A DNA stretch of 48,697 nucleotides from Pontiella desulfatans (GTDB lineage: Bacteria > Verrucomicrobiota > Kiritimatiellia > Kiritimatiellales > Pontiellaceae), in contig JARFRL010000178.1 of NCBI GenBank assembly GCA_029287275.1, positions 1 to 48,697 of the forward strand. Reading direction: 5' to 3'. A program made the translations under genes and the position numbers. Below, piece by piece: positions 1 to 9,419 of this stretch. Position 1 is the stretch's first letter. Each line of letters starts with the position of its first letter. Under the pieces are notes generated by a model that was not told the DNA's origin, ran no database searches, and saw only the letters and a list, made by a program, of their open reading frames with translations.

Positions 1-1094
1 AGCGCGGCTTCGTCGCCGACCTCGGCGAGCAGGATGTTTTTTTCGTGCGTTGAAAAGCCGGGGACGCCTCCGACCCGATTCGCGACCACGGGGAGACCGG
101 CCGCCCACGCCTCGAGCACCACGATGCCGAAGGGTTCGTGCACCGATGGAAGGACGAACAATTCCGCGGCCTTGTACGCGGAAGGCAGCAAGGGATCGAC
201 GGGGTTCAAGCCTTCGATCAACGTGATCCGGTCATCAAGCTCGAAACGCTTGATCTCGGCGCGCAGCTCGGCGCGATAGGCCTCGACCGTCACGGGGCCG
301 ATCAGAACCAATCGGTGATCCGGCCGCGTTTTGGCGAACGCGGCGAAGGCGCGGACGAGGCCGAGCTGGTTTTTCTGGTAGTCGACGCGCGACACGCACA
401 GCACCAGCTTCTCCGCGGCGCCGAATCCATACGCCCGCCGAAAGGCCGCGGCGTCGGCCTTGGCGAACCGCTCCACGTCCACGCCGTTGGGCAGGTAAAA
501 AACCGGTTTGTCGGGGAAGCGCGTTCGGACCTCGTCGCGTTCGTTGGCGCCGACGCAGATGATCGCGTCCGCGTCGAGCAGCGCGCGGCGGGCGCCGAAC
601 AGCGCGCCGAAGGCCTTGCCCCACTCCAGGCGGCCTTTGAAGGGCGCGGTCATTTTCTCGATCTGTTCAGCGGGAATGGTGAAGTGTCCGCCATGGAGGC
701 TGACCACGTATGGAATTCCTTTCAGCCGCGCGGCCGTTCGGGCCATGCCGCCAAGGCGGTGCTGAACATGGGCGTGAATCAGCGAGACGTTTTTCTCCCT
801 CAGCAAAGCGAAAAACAGTCCGAGCGATAGCGGACTGCCGCCCTTGAGCTCCAACTGGTTTTTTTGGGCGCGGGAAAGTCCCAGCCAAGGAAAGATGTAC
901 GGGAATCTGCGAACGGAAACCCCGTCATACGAATCCGGGCCCGCTTCCGCGAGCATGCTCGTGCTGAACACCGGGCTTTCAACTCCCGCGCCGATCAGCT
1001 GCTTCGAGACGTTCAGCGCCACGCATTCCGTCCCGCCCCATTTTCGGGGCGCGAATCTGCGAAGCACGTGAACCACCTTGATTAGTTTCGGCAT
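1..1094 (-). CDS. Glycosyltransferase family 4 protein, truncated by window edge
   Basis: I translated this on the minus strand from an ATG at 1094 (MPKLIKVVHVLRRF) without a stop to the left edge, so the C-terminus is missing. It has the GT4 layout: an N-terminal Rossmann half opening with a Gly-rich WGGTE segment, then a nucleotide-sugar half containing SRVDYQKNQ and the late EPFGIVVLEA segment, whose two Glu residues form the E-x7-E motif. Such enzymes move a sugar from an NDP- or GDP-sugar to a growing glycan at the cytoplasmic face of the membrane. Acceptor and sugar cannot be told from sequence. It is divergent from the sensor kinase to its right. The family is secure; the role in envelope polysaccharide synthesis is inferred. 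Confidence 0.85.
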   Translation of the reverse strand, partial: MPKLIKVVHVLRRFAPRKWGGTECVALNVSKQLIGAGVESPVFSTSMLAEAGPDSYDGVSVRRFPYIFPWLGLSRAQKNQLELKGGSPLSLGLFFALLREKNVSLIHAHVQHRLGGMARTAARLKGIPYVVSLHGGHFTIPAEQIEKMTAPFKGRLEWGKAFGALFGARRALLDADAIICVGANERDEVRTRFPDKPVFYLPNGVDVERFAKADAAAFRRAYGFGAAEKLVLCVSRVDYQKNQLGLVRAFAAFAKTRPDHRLVLIGPVTVEAYRAELRAEIKRFELDDRITLIEGLNPVDPLLPSAYKAAELFVLPSVHEPFGIVVLEAWAAGLPVVANRVGGVPGFSTHEKNILLAEVGDEAA

Positions 1095-1213
1095 GACGTC
1101 GATCAATCTAAGCCATTTCCGCGGCGCATGGAAGTTCAACCCGCGGGCGGAGCATTCAAATGATGTTTTTGTTTACCATGTATTTGATGGAGCTTATAGT
1201 TGAGGTCTATCTT

Positions 1214-3691
1214 ATGTCCTCTTTTTCACGCCATCTTAGCATCGCGGCGGTCGCGCTCGGTGCGACCGCGACGCTCGCGGCCCCCCTGAGCGAGAAGGAA
1301 ATCGCGTATCTGCGCGCCAAAAAAGAGATCGTGTTCGTTTCGCAACCCTCGCACGCTCCGTTCGAGTTCGTTCGTAAAAAACAGATCGCCGGCATGAACG
1401 TGGAACTCGCGCAATGGATGGCGGCCGACATGGGCTTCAAGATCCGCTTCGAGGTCGCGCCGCTTGGCGAGGCGATGGAACTGCTGCGAAGGGGCGAGGC
1501 CGACGCGATGACCAGCCTTTTCAAAACGGACCGGCGCGAGGACGAGTTCGACTTCACGCGCGTGATCAAGCTCACGCCGATCACGCTGTTCACCCGCGGC
1601 GACAACGAGAGCATTCATAGCGTCGCCGATCTGGAGGATCGCTCCGTTGCCATCATGGGTTCCGGCTACGCGTTGGAGCTTTTGCAGGAGCGCGGCGTCC
1701 GCGCGCGGGTCCGCTTCACCGCCAGCATGGAAGAGTGCGTGAAGCTGGTTGAATCGGGCGAGGTCGACGCGATGATCGGCAACGAACTCGTGACTCGGCA
1801 CCATATGTATTCGACGGGCGAAGGCGACTTGAAGATCGTGGGCGATCCGCTGTTCACGGCGCGCCTTTGCATGGCGGTCGCGGAAGGCGACGGCCAGCTG
1901 CTCGACCTGCTGAACACGGGCCTGGCCCACGCCCTCAAAAGCGGCACGCTGAACAAGATCGAGGCGAAGTGGCTGGGCTCGGAGTACGCCCGGCGCGGCC
2001 CGTCCATCCAAGCCGTTCTGCTCATCGCGGCCCTCGCGGCGGCGGCCGTGGCGCTGATGATCGGATTGATTCTGCTCTGGAACCGCAGGCTGCGGCGAAA
2101 GGTGGACGAACGTACCGCGCAGTACGCCGAAAGCGAGGAGCGGCTGCGCCGCATCTTCGAGAACTCGCCCGACGCCGTGTTCGTGCTCGACCGCGAAGGG
2201 CATATCATTTCCGCCAACACGCGCGCCTGCGAATCGGTTCGAATCAAGAAACAGACGCTTCTCACCAAACGGGTTCACGACCTGACTCCGGCCGTCTTCG
2301 CCGACGAGGTGGATGAAAACATGCGGCTGTGGTTCGCGGGCGAGCTGGAACAGTGCGAAGGCGCCGCGTTGACGTCCGACGGGCGCGTCTTTCCCATTGA
2401 AATGACCGGAACCCTGCAGAACATCGACGGCCGCGAGCTCCTGCAACTACACGTCCGCGACATCACCCTGCGCAAGGAGGCCGAGGAGAAGATCCACGCC
2501 GCGCGCGAGATGGCCGAGGACGCCAAGCTCATGGCGGAAAAAGCGCGCGAGATCGCGGAGAACGCCAGCAAAGCGAAAAGCGAGTTTCTCGCGAACATGA
2601 GCCATGAGATCCGCACGCCGCTCAACGGCATCGTCGGCATGGCCCAGCTCATCGCCGACACCAAGCTGACGAGCGAGCAAGTCAACTGCGTCGAGACCAT
2701 CCAGCAATCCACCGCCGGCCTGTTGCAGATCATTAATCACGTCCTCGACATCTCCAAAATCGAGGCCGGCCAGATGGACGTCCACGAGTCCATCATCGAC
2801 CCGCGCGACATGTGCCAGAATCTGCTCCACATCTTCAAACCCCAAGCCGACCAATCGGGCGTCACGCTCAAATGCGAATGCCAGGACAGCGTCCCCCTAT
2901 ACGTCCTCGGCGACGAAGGACTGGTTGAGCAAATCTTGATCAACCTCGTCGGCAACGCGTTGAAGTTCACGCACAACGGATCCGTCACGTTGAATATCGA
3001 ATGCTCCCAAAAAGGCGCGAAGGGCGCGGAACTCAATTTTCAGGTCATCGACACTGGGATCGGCATCGACGAGGCGAAACAGAAAACCATTTTCGATAAA
3101 TTCATCCAGGCCGACGGTTCCACCAAGCGGCTCTACGGCGGCACCGGGCTTGGGCTCGCGATCTGCAAGCAGCTCGTCGAGCTGATGGGCGGCTCCATCG
3201 GGCTCTTTAGCTCCAGAGGGCAAGGCTCCACGTTCTACTTCAACCTGACGCTCCCGCAGGCGACCCACCCCGCCACCATCAAAGAGCCGGCAAGCGCGAA
3301 GATCAAAACCATCTCGAAACCCAACGTCCGCGTGCTGTTGGTGGAGGACAACCTCGTCAACCAGAAGGTCGCGACCGCGATTCTGCGCAAGGCGGGCTGC
3401 GTGGTCGACACCGCCGACAACGGACAGGACGCCATTCAGCGGATCCGGCAGGAAACATACGACTTGGTTCTGATGGATTGCCAGATGCCGGTGATGGACG
3501 GTTTCGAGGCCACCGCCCGCATCCGCGAGATGCGCCCGCCTTTGCGCGACATCCCCATCATCGCGATCACCGCTCACGCCATGAAAGACGACAAGCAAAA
3601 GTGCATCGACGGCGGCATGGACGACTACATCCCCAAGCCCGTCAACCGGCAGGCGCTCATCGACCTCATCAACAAACACACCTCTTCATGA
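1214..3691 (+). CDS. Hybrid sensor histidine kinase with periplasmic solute-binding sensor domain
   Basis: A protein of 825 residues, starting at the ATG at 1214, where a GAGG lies just upstream and a signal-peptide-like N-terminus (MSSFSRHLSIAAVALGATAT) begins. In order: an SBP_bac_3-type ligand-binding domain (about 25-255), one membrane helix (about 265-290), a PAS domain, an Ala/Glu-rich coiled coil, a HisKA box with phospho-acceptor His464 in NMSHEIRTPL, an HATPase domain with the GTGLGL lid, and a C-terminal receiver with Asp755 in LMDCQMPVMDG. It probably senses a periplasmic amino-acid-like solute and phosphorylates its own receiver, then an unlinked partner. No output regulator is adjacent. 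It overlaps the next gene by 4 bases (ATGA), so the two are probably co-translated. Confidence 0.9.
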   Translation: MSSFSRHLSIAAVALGATATLAAPLSEKEIAYLRAKKEIVFVSQPSHAPFEFVRKKQIAGMNVELAQWMAADMGFKIRFEVAPLGEAMELLRRGEADAMTSLFKTDRREDEFDFTRVIKLTPITLFTRGDNESIHSVADLEDRSVAIMGSGYALELLQERGVRARVRFTASMEECVKLVESGEVDAMIGNELVTRHHMYSTGEGDLKIVGDPLFTARLCMAVAEGDGQLLDLLNTGLAHALKSGTLNKIEAKWLGSEYARRGPSIQAVLLIAALAAAAVALMIGLILLWNRRLRRKVDERTAQYAESEERLRRIFENSPDAVFVLDREGHIISANTRACESVRIKKQTLLTKRVHDLTPAVFADEVDENMRLWFAGELEQCEGAALTSDGRVFPIEMTGTLQNIDGRELLQLHVRDITLRKEAEEKIHAAREMAEDAKLMAEKAREIAENASKAKSEFLANMSHEIRTPLNGIVGMAQLIADTKLTSEQVNCVETIQQSTAGLLQIINHVLDISKIEAGQMDVHESIIDPRDMCQNLLHIFKPQADQSGVTLKCECQDSVPLYVLGDEGLVEQILINLVGNALKFTHNGSVTLNIECSQKGAKGAELNFQVIDTGIGIDEAKQKTIFDKFIQADGSTKRLYGGTGLGLAICKQLVELMGGSIGLFSSRGQGSTFYFNLTLPQATHPATIKEPASAKIKTISKPNVRVLLVEDNLVNQKVATAILRKAGCVVDTADNGQDAIQRIRQETYDLVLMDCQMPVMDGFEATARIREMRPPLRDIPIIAITAHAMKDDKQKCIDGGMDDYIPKPVNRQALIDLINKHTSS

Positions 3692-4116
3692 AACCGTTCT
3701 GGGAAACCAAACAACTTAACGAGCTGAGCAAGCTGGAGTGGGAATCGCTTTGCGATGGCTGCGCGAAGTGCTGCGTCCACAAGCTGGAGGTCGAGGAAAC
3801 CGGCCGGATCCACTACACGTGCGTCGCCTGCCGGTTGCTTGACGTGAACACCTGCCGGTGCTCCAACTACGCGAACCGGCACGAACTCGTGCCCGATTGC
3901 GCGGTGCTATCGGTCGATCATCCGGAGCACTTCGAGTGGATGCCGGAAACCTGCGCCTATCGGCTCAGACACGAAGGGAAGCCCTTGCCCGATTGGCATC
4001 CGCTCATCACCGGAGATCCCGCGTCCGTTCACGAACATGGCGCCTCCGCGAAGAAAAAGCTCATTCCCGAATTCCTCGCGGACGAGGAACACCTCGAGAA
4101 CTACATCGTCGACTAA
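3688..4116 (+). CDS. YcgN-like (UPF0260) Cys-cluster protein
   Basis: A protein of 142 residues resembling the YcgN/UPF0260 family. The N-terminal part carries the family's cysteine cluster (CDGCAKCC, then CVACRLLDVNTCRC, then DC), which is expected to bind a metal or an Fe-S centre. The biochemical role of this family is not established. The ATG overlaps the stop of the hybrid kinase gene (ATGA), which implies translational coupling. The 3' end overlaps the convergent pterin dehydratase gene by 4 bases. The family call is good and the function is unknown. Confidence 0.85.
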   Translation: MKPFWETKQLNELSKLEWESLCDGCAKCCVHKLEVEETGRIHYTCVACRLLDVNTCRCSNYANRHELVPDCAVLSVDHPEHFEWMPETCAYRLRHEGKPLPDWHPLITGDPASVHEHGASAKKKLIPEFLADEEHLENYIVD

Positions 4117-4439
4117 CGCTCCAGCGCGTCGAGCTTCGCGGCGCAAATAAAGTCGTTTTCCGAAAGGCCGCCGATCGCGTGCGTGGTGTAGGTCACCGCG
4201 CAGGTCTTGTAGCTCACCAGCAGATCCGGATGGTGATCTTCCTTGTGCGAGACGTACGCCGAGGCGTTCACGAACGCCAGGGTCTGATAATAGTTCCGAA
4301 ACGCGAACGTTTTCTTGATCGCGTCGCCCTCTCTGGTCCAGCCATCCAGATCCGACAGCAACGCGTCGGCCTGTTCCGGAGTTAGCGCGTCGACCCCGCC
4401 CTCGCAAGGCACGCACCGTTTTTGATTGAGCTCACTCAT
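4113..4439 (-). CDS. phhB: Pterin-4a-carbinolamine dehydratase
   Basis: A 108-residue protein of the PCD/DCoH family, which dehydrates 4a-hydroxytetrahydrobiopterin during pterin cofactor recycling. The diagnostic segment is present: SHKEDHHPDLLVSYKTCAVT followed by TTHAIGGLSENDFICAAKLD, with the conserved His-His-Pro of the active site. No aromatic amino-acid hydroxylase is in the window. In such cases the protein may serve another role, for example in molybdopterin metabolism, as has been suggested for some bacterial PCDs. It converges on the YcgN-like gene with a 4-base overlap of the two 3' ends. Confidence 0.93.
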   Translation of the reverse strand: MSELNQKRCVPCEGGVDALTPEQADALLSDLDGWTREGDAIKKTFAFRNYYQTLAFVNASAYVSHKEDHHPDLLVSYKTCAVTYTTHAIGGLSENDFICAAKLDALER

Positions 4440-4472
4440 GCTTTTTCTCCGTTCAACAACGAAATCATGACC

Positions 4473-4998
4473 TTATTTGATCAGCTTGAGAAGTTGCTTG
4501 AAGCGCGGATCGGCCGCGTCGCGCAGCAACGCGAAGATCAGCGTTTCGGTCGGGACGACCCGCGCGCCGGCGGCGCGCAGCGCCTGAAGCGCCAACGCCT
4601 TGTTCTCGGGCGCGCGCGACGAAACGGCGTCGGCCGCCACGAACACCTCGCTTCCGAACTCCAGCAGGTCGATCGCGGTCTGATAGACGCAGACGTGCGC
4701 TTCCATTCCCACGAGAATGAACTGGGTTCTCCCCAGCCGTTCAAGTCGGCTCATGAATGCCGGCTCGCCACAGCAACTGAACGCCGACTTTGGAATCGTC
4801 GCTTCGGCCGCGAGCAACGTCTTGAACGGCTCGCTGGTCGGTCCCAACTTTTCGGGAATCTGTTCCGTCGCAACAATCGGCACCTCGAGCAACTGAGCGC
4901 ACCCGACCAGCTTCTCCATGTTCGCGTCGAGCGTTTCCTTGTCGCCCATGATCTCGTGCAGCTTTCCCTGCGCGTCGATGAAAATCAAAACCGCTTCG

Positions 4999-5012
<14 letters not shown>
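4473..5012 (-). CDS. Isochorismatase-family cysteine hydrolase
   Basis: A 179-residue YcaC/isochorismatase-like hydrolase. The catalytic triad of the superfamily can be placed at Asp13 (FIDAQGK), Lys75 (IPKSAF) and Cys108 (GMEAHVCVY), and the cis-peptide-type GMEAHVCV segment is intact. I start at the ATG at 5012 because AAAGGAGC lies about 6 bases before it. An upstream ATG at 5036 lacks such a site. The gene overlaps the 3' end of the sigma-54 regulator by 14 bases and is probably co-transcribed with the two-component pair. The substrate is unknown; small amides are usual for this superfamily. Confidence 0.88.
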
Positions 5013-6364
<1,352 letters not shown>

Positions 6365-6372
<8 letters not shown>

Positions 6373-7549
6373 TTTCTTCCTCCTTTAGCGGAGCGCTCAG
6401 CAAATTCATCCGCGCGTCTTCTCTCGGGAACCGCAAGGTCATGCGGGTGCCGCGGCCGGGCTCCGAGTTGATTTCGATCTCGCCGCCATGATCGCGCATG
6501 ATGCGCTGAACGATCATCATGCCCAGCCCGGTGCCTTCGGCCTTGGTGGTGTGATAGGGCTCGTAAATCGCGCCGAGTTCGTCGGGATCGATCCCGGAGC
6601 CGTTGTCCTCCACCACCACGCAGGCATATCGGTCGGAGACATACGTCTCCAACTTGAGGATTCCCCCATCCGCCATCGCCTGCAGCGCGTTTTTGATGAC
6701 GTTGAAGAAGACCTGCTTGACCTGCGTGTCGTCCACCGCGACCGCGGGAAGATCCTCCGCGAAGTCGGTCTCGAGCAGCATGCGCCGATCGTTGATCTCG
6801 TGTCGCAGCACCTCCAGCGTTTCCTTGATGAGCGTGTCGAGCTCGCGCGGCTTTCGCTCCGGCAGCGAGGGGCGCAACGCTTTGAGGAACTGCCGGATGA
6901 TGGTGTCCAACCGGCTCACTTCCTTTCGCGAGACCTCCACGAGTTCCTTCAGCTCGTTCTTCGCTTCCTGATCCTTGAGATATCCAATCTCGCGGTCGAG
7001 GAGCTGCAGGTGAATGTTGATGGAGTTGAGTGGGTTTCCGATTTCGTGCGCGACGCCCGCGGCGAGCAGACTCAGCGCGTGCAGCCGCTCGGATTCGATC
7101 GAAGAAGCCGTGGTTTCGCGCTCGCGGGTCACATCGCGGAAAATAACGACCGCCCCCTCCTCGTTCTCATCCACCGCGGCCAGCGGGACGACGTAGAATT
7201 CCATGAAGCGGTGTTGGGGATAGGTGATCTCGATTTCACGCCGGACCAGCTGGCTCCATTCGTATTCGTCTAGATCGAGCACCAAATCCCAATGGATGTC
7301 CTTGAGATAGCGCTCAATCTTGGTTCCGGCGGCATCGTCGAGCTTGAAGCCCAGAAACCGTTCGGCGGCGCGGTTGGCGTAGCTGACGCGCGCTTCCGGA
7401 TCGAGCACGATGATGCCCTCTTCCAAAGCTTGGAAAATGGTTTCCATCAGCCCTTTTTCGCGGGCCAGTCGCAGGAAGTAACTCTGCAGACTCCCCTTGT
7501 CGAGATGGTCCAACCGATCAACAAGTTTATCGAAAAATCCTGGTTTCAT
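6365..7549 (-). CDS. Soluble PAS-containing sensor histidine kinase (NtrB-like)
   Basis: A 394-residue kinase. I chose the ATG at 7549 because the N-terminus MKPGFFDKLVDRLDHLD is the typical start of this kinase type in Verrucomicrobia-like genomes. The 5' extension to 7639 has low-complexity basic residues and no better ribosome site. A PAS domain (about 35-140) precedes a HisKA box with His168 in GVAHEIGNPLNS and an HATPase with GTGLGM. There is no membrane segment, so the signal is cytoplasmic. Its partner is the overlapping NtrC-like regulator downstream. The signal is unknown. Confidence 0.92.
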
Positions 7550-7630
7550 GGCCCAAGCGTGCCATAAAGGCGCACTTCGCGCAATTCGTTTTTGATCCGT
7601 CATGAATGCGCCAAAACGACGCTTTTTCAC

Positions 7631-7670
7631 ACATTGCAATGTATGAAATTATTCATCCGCGGAGATGAAT
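7631..7670. promoter_or_regulatory. Two palindromes in the divergent kinase/membrane-protein control region
   Basis: Two separate dyads lie between the divergent kinase gene and the gene at 7757. The first is a perfect 12-base palindrome, ACATTGCAATGT (7631-7642), flanked by further near-symmetry. The second is ATTCATC (7651-7657), a 6-base spacer, and GATGAAT (7664-7670). The spacing suggests protein-binding sites rather than a terminator, since there is no T-run. The binding protein is unknown. Confidence 0.35.
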
Positions 7671-7756
7671 TCTCTTGAAGCTGAATCCAATGAAAAGCCC
7701 GCGCTTGCATGGGTTCGATTCTTGACGAGGTCAGTCGTGTTAATCACACTGTTCTA

Positions 7757-8437
7757 ATGAATAACGAATCCACCCGACCACCCGCGTCGCCCAAGAAATT
7801 TCGATTCTCCGGAAACCATGTCGCCACCGCGGCGATGTTTCTGATCGTTCTTTTCATGTGGCGCGATCTTTCGCGGACGAAAACCGCGGTGGAGAATTCG
7901 CGCGCTCGAAGTCAGGCGCTTGACGCGGAGCTGGCCAACGTCAAATCCGAGTTGACGATGGCGAACCGCCAATTGGATCAGTTTAAGAAGGGCGGGCCGC
8001 CAACGGCCGCGGTCGCCAAAACGGAAAAGCCCGCGCGCGCGATCGCGGAAGCCATCGAAAAACCTGAAACGCTGTTCCTACAGGAACCGGAAGCGCGACA
8101 AACCGAGGACGGTATCGTGGCGCGCTTCGCGTTTGAGCCGGAAAGCGCGGCGCCGTTGCCGGACCGGATCACGCTGGTGGTTCGCGTGCCCAGCGCTTCC
8201 GAAGCCAGAATTCTCTCTTTGGTTCCCGTCGCCGCGGCAAGCGACTCGAACCTCGAAGTCGTGGTCAACGGCAGGGGCAACCTTGGAATGATCGAGGGAT
8301 CCCCCGCCGAACTCGCCGCGCTCGTTTTCGAGGTGACGGTGTCGGAGCCGGTGAAAGCCACCGTTCGCGGGTCGGAAGGAATCAAGGCCTTCGAGATGGA
8401 TATTCGGCCGGACGGGTGCTCGGTTCGGAAGCTTTAG
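7757..8437 (+). CDS. Membrane-anchored coiled-coil protein of unknown function
   Basis: About 226 residues from the preferred ATG at 7757 (MNNESTRPPASPKKF); an in-frame ATG at 7709 is an alternative and neither has a strong ribosome site. A single hydrophobic segment (ATAAMFLIVLFMW) near residues 23-36 probably anchors the protein in the inner membrane. A short heptad-like stretch (about 40-75) follows, then a Pro/Ala/Lys linker and a C-terminal domain of about 110 residues with alternating hydrophobic residues, suggesting a beta-rich fold outside the cytoplasm. I recognise no family. It converges on the 12-heme lipoprotein gene with only 16 bases between stops. Confidence 0.6.
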   Translation: MNNESTRPPASPKKFRFSGNHVATAAMFLIVLFMWRDLSRTKTAVENSRARSQALDAELANVKSELTMANRQLDQFKKGGPPTAAVAKTEKPARAIAEAIEKPETLFLQEPEARQTEDGIVARFAFEPESAAPLPDRITLVVRVPSASEARILSLVPVAAASDSNLEVVVNGRGNLGMIEGSPAELAALVFEVTVSEPVKATVRGSEGIKAFEMDIRPDGCSVRKL

Positions 8438-8453
8438 CCGCGCCGGGATCGAG

Positions 8454-9419
8454 CTATCGGTCGTACTTGTACAGATGGCAATCGTAGCAGTCGGTCAGGA
8501 CTCCATGGAAGTTGTCGTCGGGCCAATACGGTTCGTGAATCCCGAGCACATCGTTTCCGCCTTCATGGCAAACCACGCAGCCTTCCCCTTCCGAGGCGGA
8601 GGTATGGCAGGAAACACAATGGGTCGGCGTTGTTTTCGAGCCGGGCGAGCTCCACCTTCCCCTGTGCGATCGCGGCCTGGCTTGCGAGTGGCACGACACG
8701 CAGGAGTCCTCTTCGTGGCAGACCACGCAACCCTCGCGGTCCCACGCGGCCATCACGCCGTGCGTTTTCAAGCGCCACAGATTGTTGTGATTCCGAGGCT
8801 GCATGACGCTGTGGCACTCCTTGCAGGAATCTTCCGAATGGCAGACGTTGCACGAGGCGTCGTCTTGCATGCCGAACATGCCGTGGCGCTGTTGCCATAA
8901 CTGGTCGTGGTCGGGCGGCCGCTGATGGCGATCCATATCAACGTGGCACTCGAGACAGTCTCGCCCTGAAGCATGCGCTTCCTCGCGGATTTCAAGAACA
9001 TCCGAACGCCGCGGCGCCGGAACCGAAACCAGCCCCTCGGCCATCAACGCGCCATGGCAATCCTGACATTTTCCCGCCAGCGCCGCGGTATGGACGAACA
9101 CGCTTCTTGTCGGCGCGTTGGTCGCGCTCTTCCAGTCCTTGAGCTCCGGAAGCTGTTTTTCCTGGTGGCAGTAGCCGCAGGTTTCCTGACTGATTTCTTC
9201 CGCCTCCGGCTCGTCGTGACAATCGACGCAGGTTTCATGCGAAAGCGCTTTGAAAGACGGTTCGCCCGGCTCGCCATGACATTCGTCGCACGCCATTTCG
9301 TTTTCCGTCACGTGGAGATGATGACTAAACTTAAGCGCGTATTTTTCCTCGTCGCAGCCTGAAAGAAACAACAGGGCGGCGCTCGCGGCCAGAATCGTGA
9401 TGATGGGTTTGATGTTCAC
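8454..9419 (-). CDS. Dodecaheme c-type cytochrome lipoprotein
   Basis: A 321-residue lipoprotein with a signal peptide ending in the lipobox LSGC (Cys22) and twelve CXXCH motifs (CDECH, CVDCH, CGYCH, CQDCH, CLECH, CNVCH, CKECH, CVVCH, CVSCH, CVSCH, CVVCH, CYDCH), so up to twelve covalent hemes. Many extra His residues could act as distal ligands. The start is GTG, overlapping the beta-barrel stop (GTGA), so the two are co-translated. This pairing resembles porin-cytochrome modules such as MtrAB or the Geobacter ext/omc clusters. A role carrying electrons at or through the outer membrane is therefore likely but inferred. I do not recognise a named orthologue. Confidence 0.9.
   Translation of the reverse strand: MNIKPIITILAASAALLFLSGCDEEKYALKFSHHLHVTENEMACDECHGEPGEPSFKALSHETCVDCHDEPEAEEISQETCGYCHQEKQLPELKDWKSATNAPTRSVFVHTAALAGKCQDCHGALMAEGLVSVPAPRRSDVLEIREEAHASGRDCLECHVDMDRHQRPPDHDQLWQQRHGMFGMQDDASCNVCHSEDSCKECHSVMQPRNHNNLWRLKTHGVMAAWDREGCVVCHEEDSCVSCHSQARPRSHRGRWSSPGSKTTPTHCVSCHTSASEGEGCVVCHEGGNDVLGIHEPYWPDDNFHGVLTDCYDCHLYKYDR

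Noticed and set aside
7712..7721. GGTTCGATTC, the T-loop signature of a tRNA
   Set aside because: The flanking bases do not pair as a T stem, and no acceptor, D or anticodon arm can be drawn around it.
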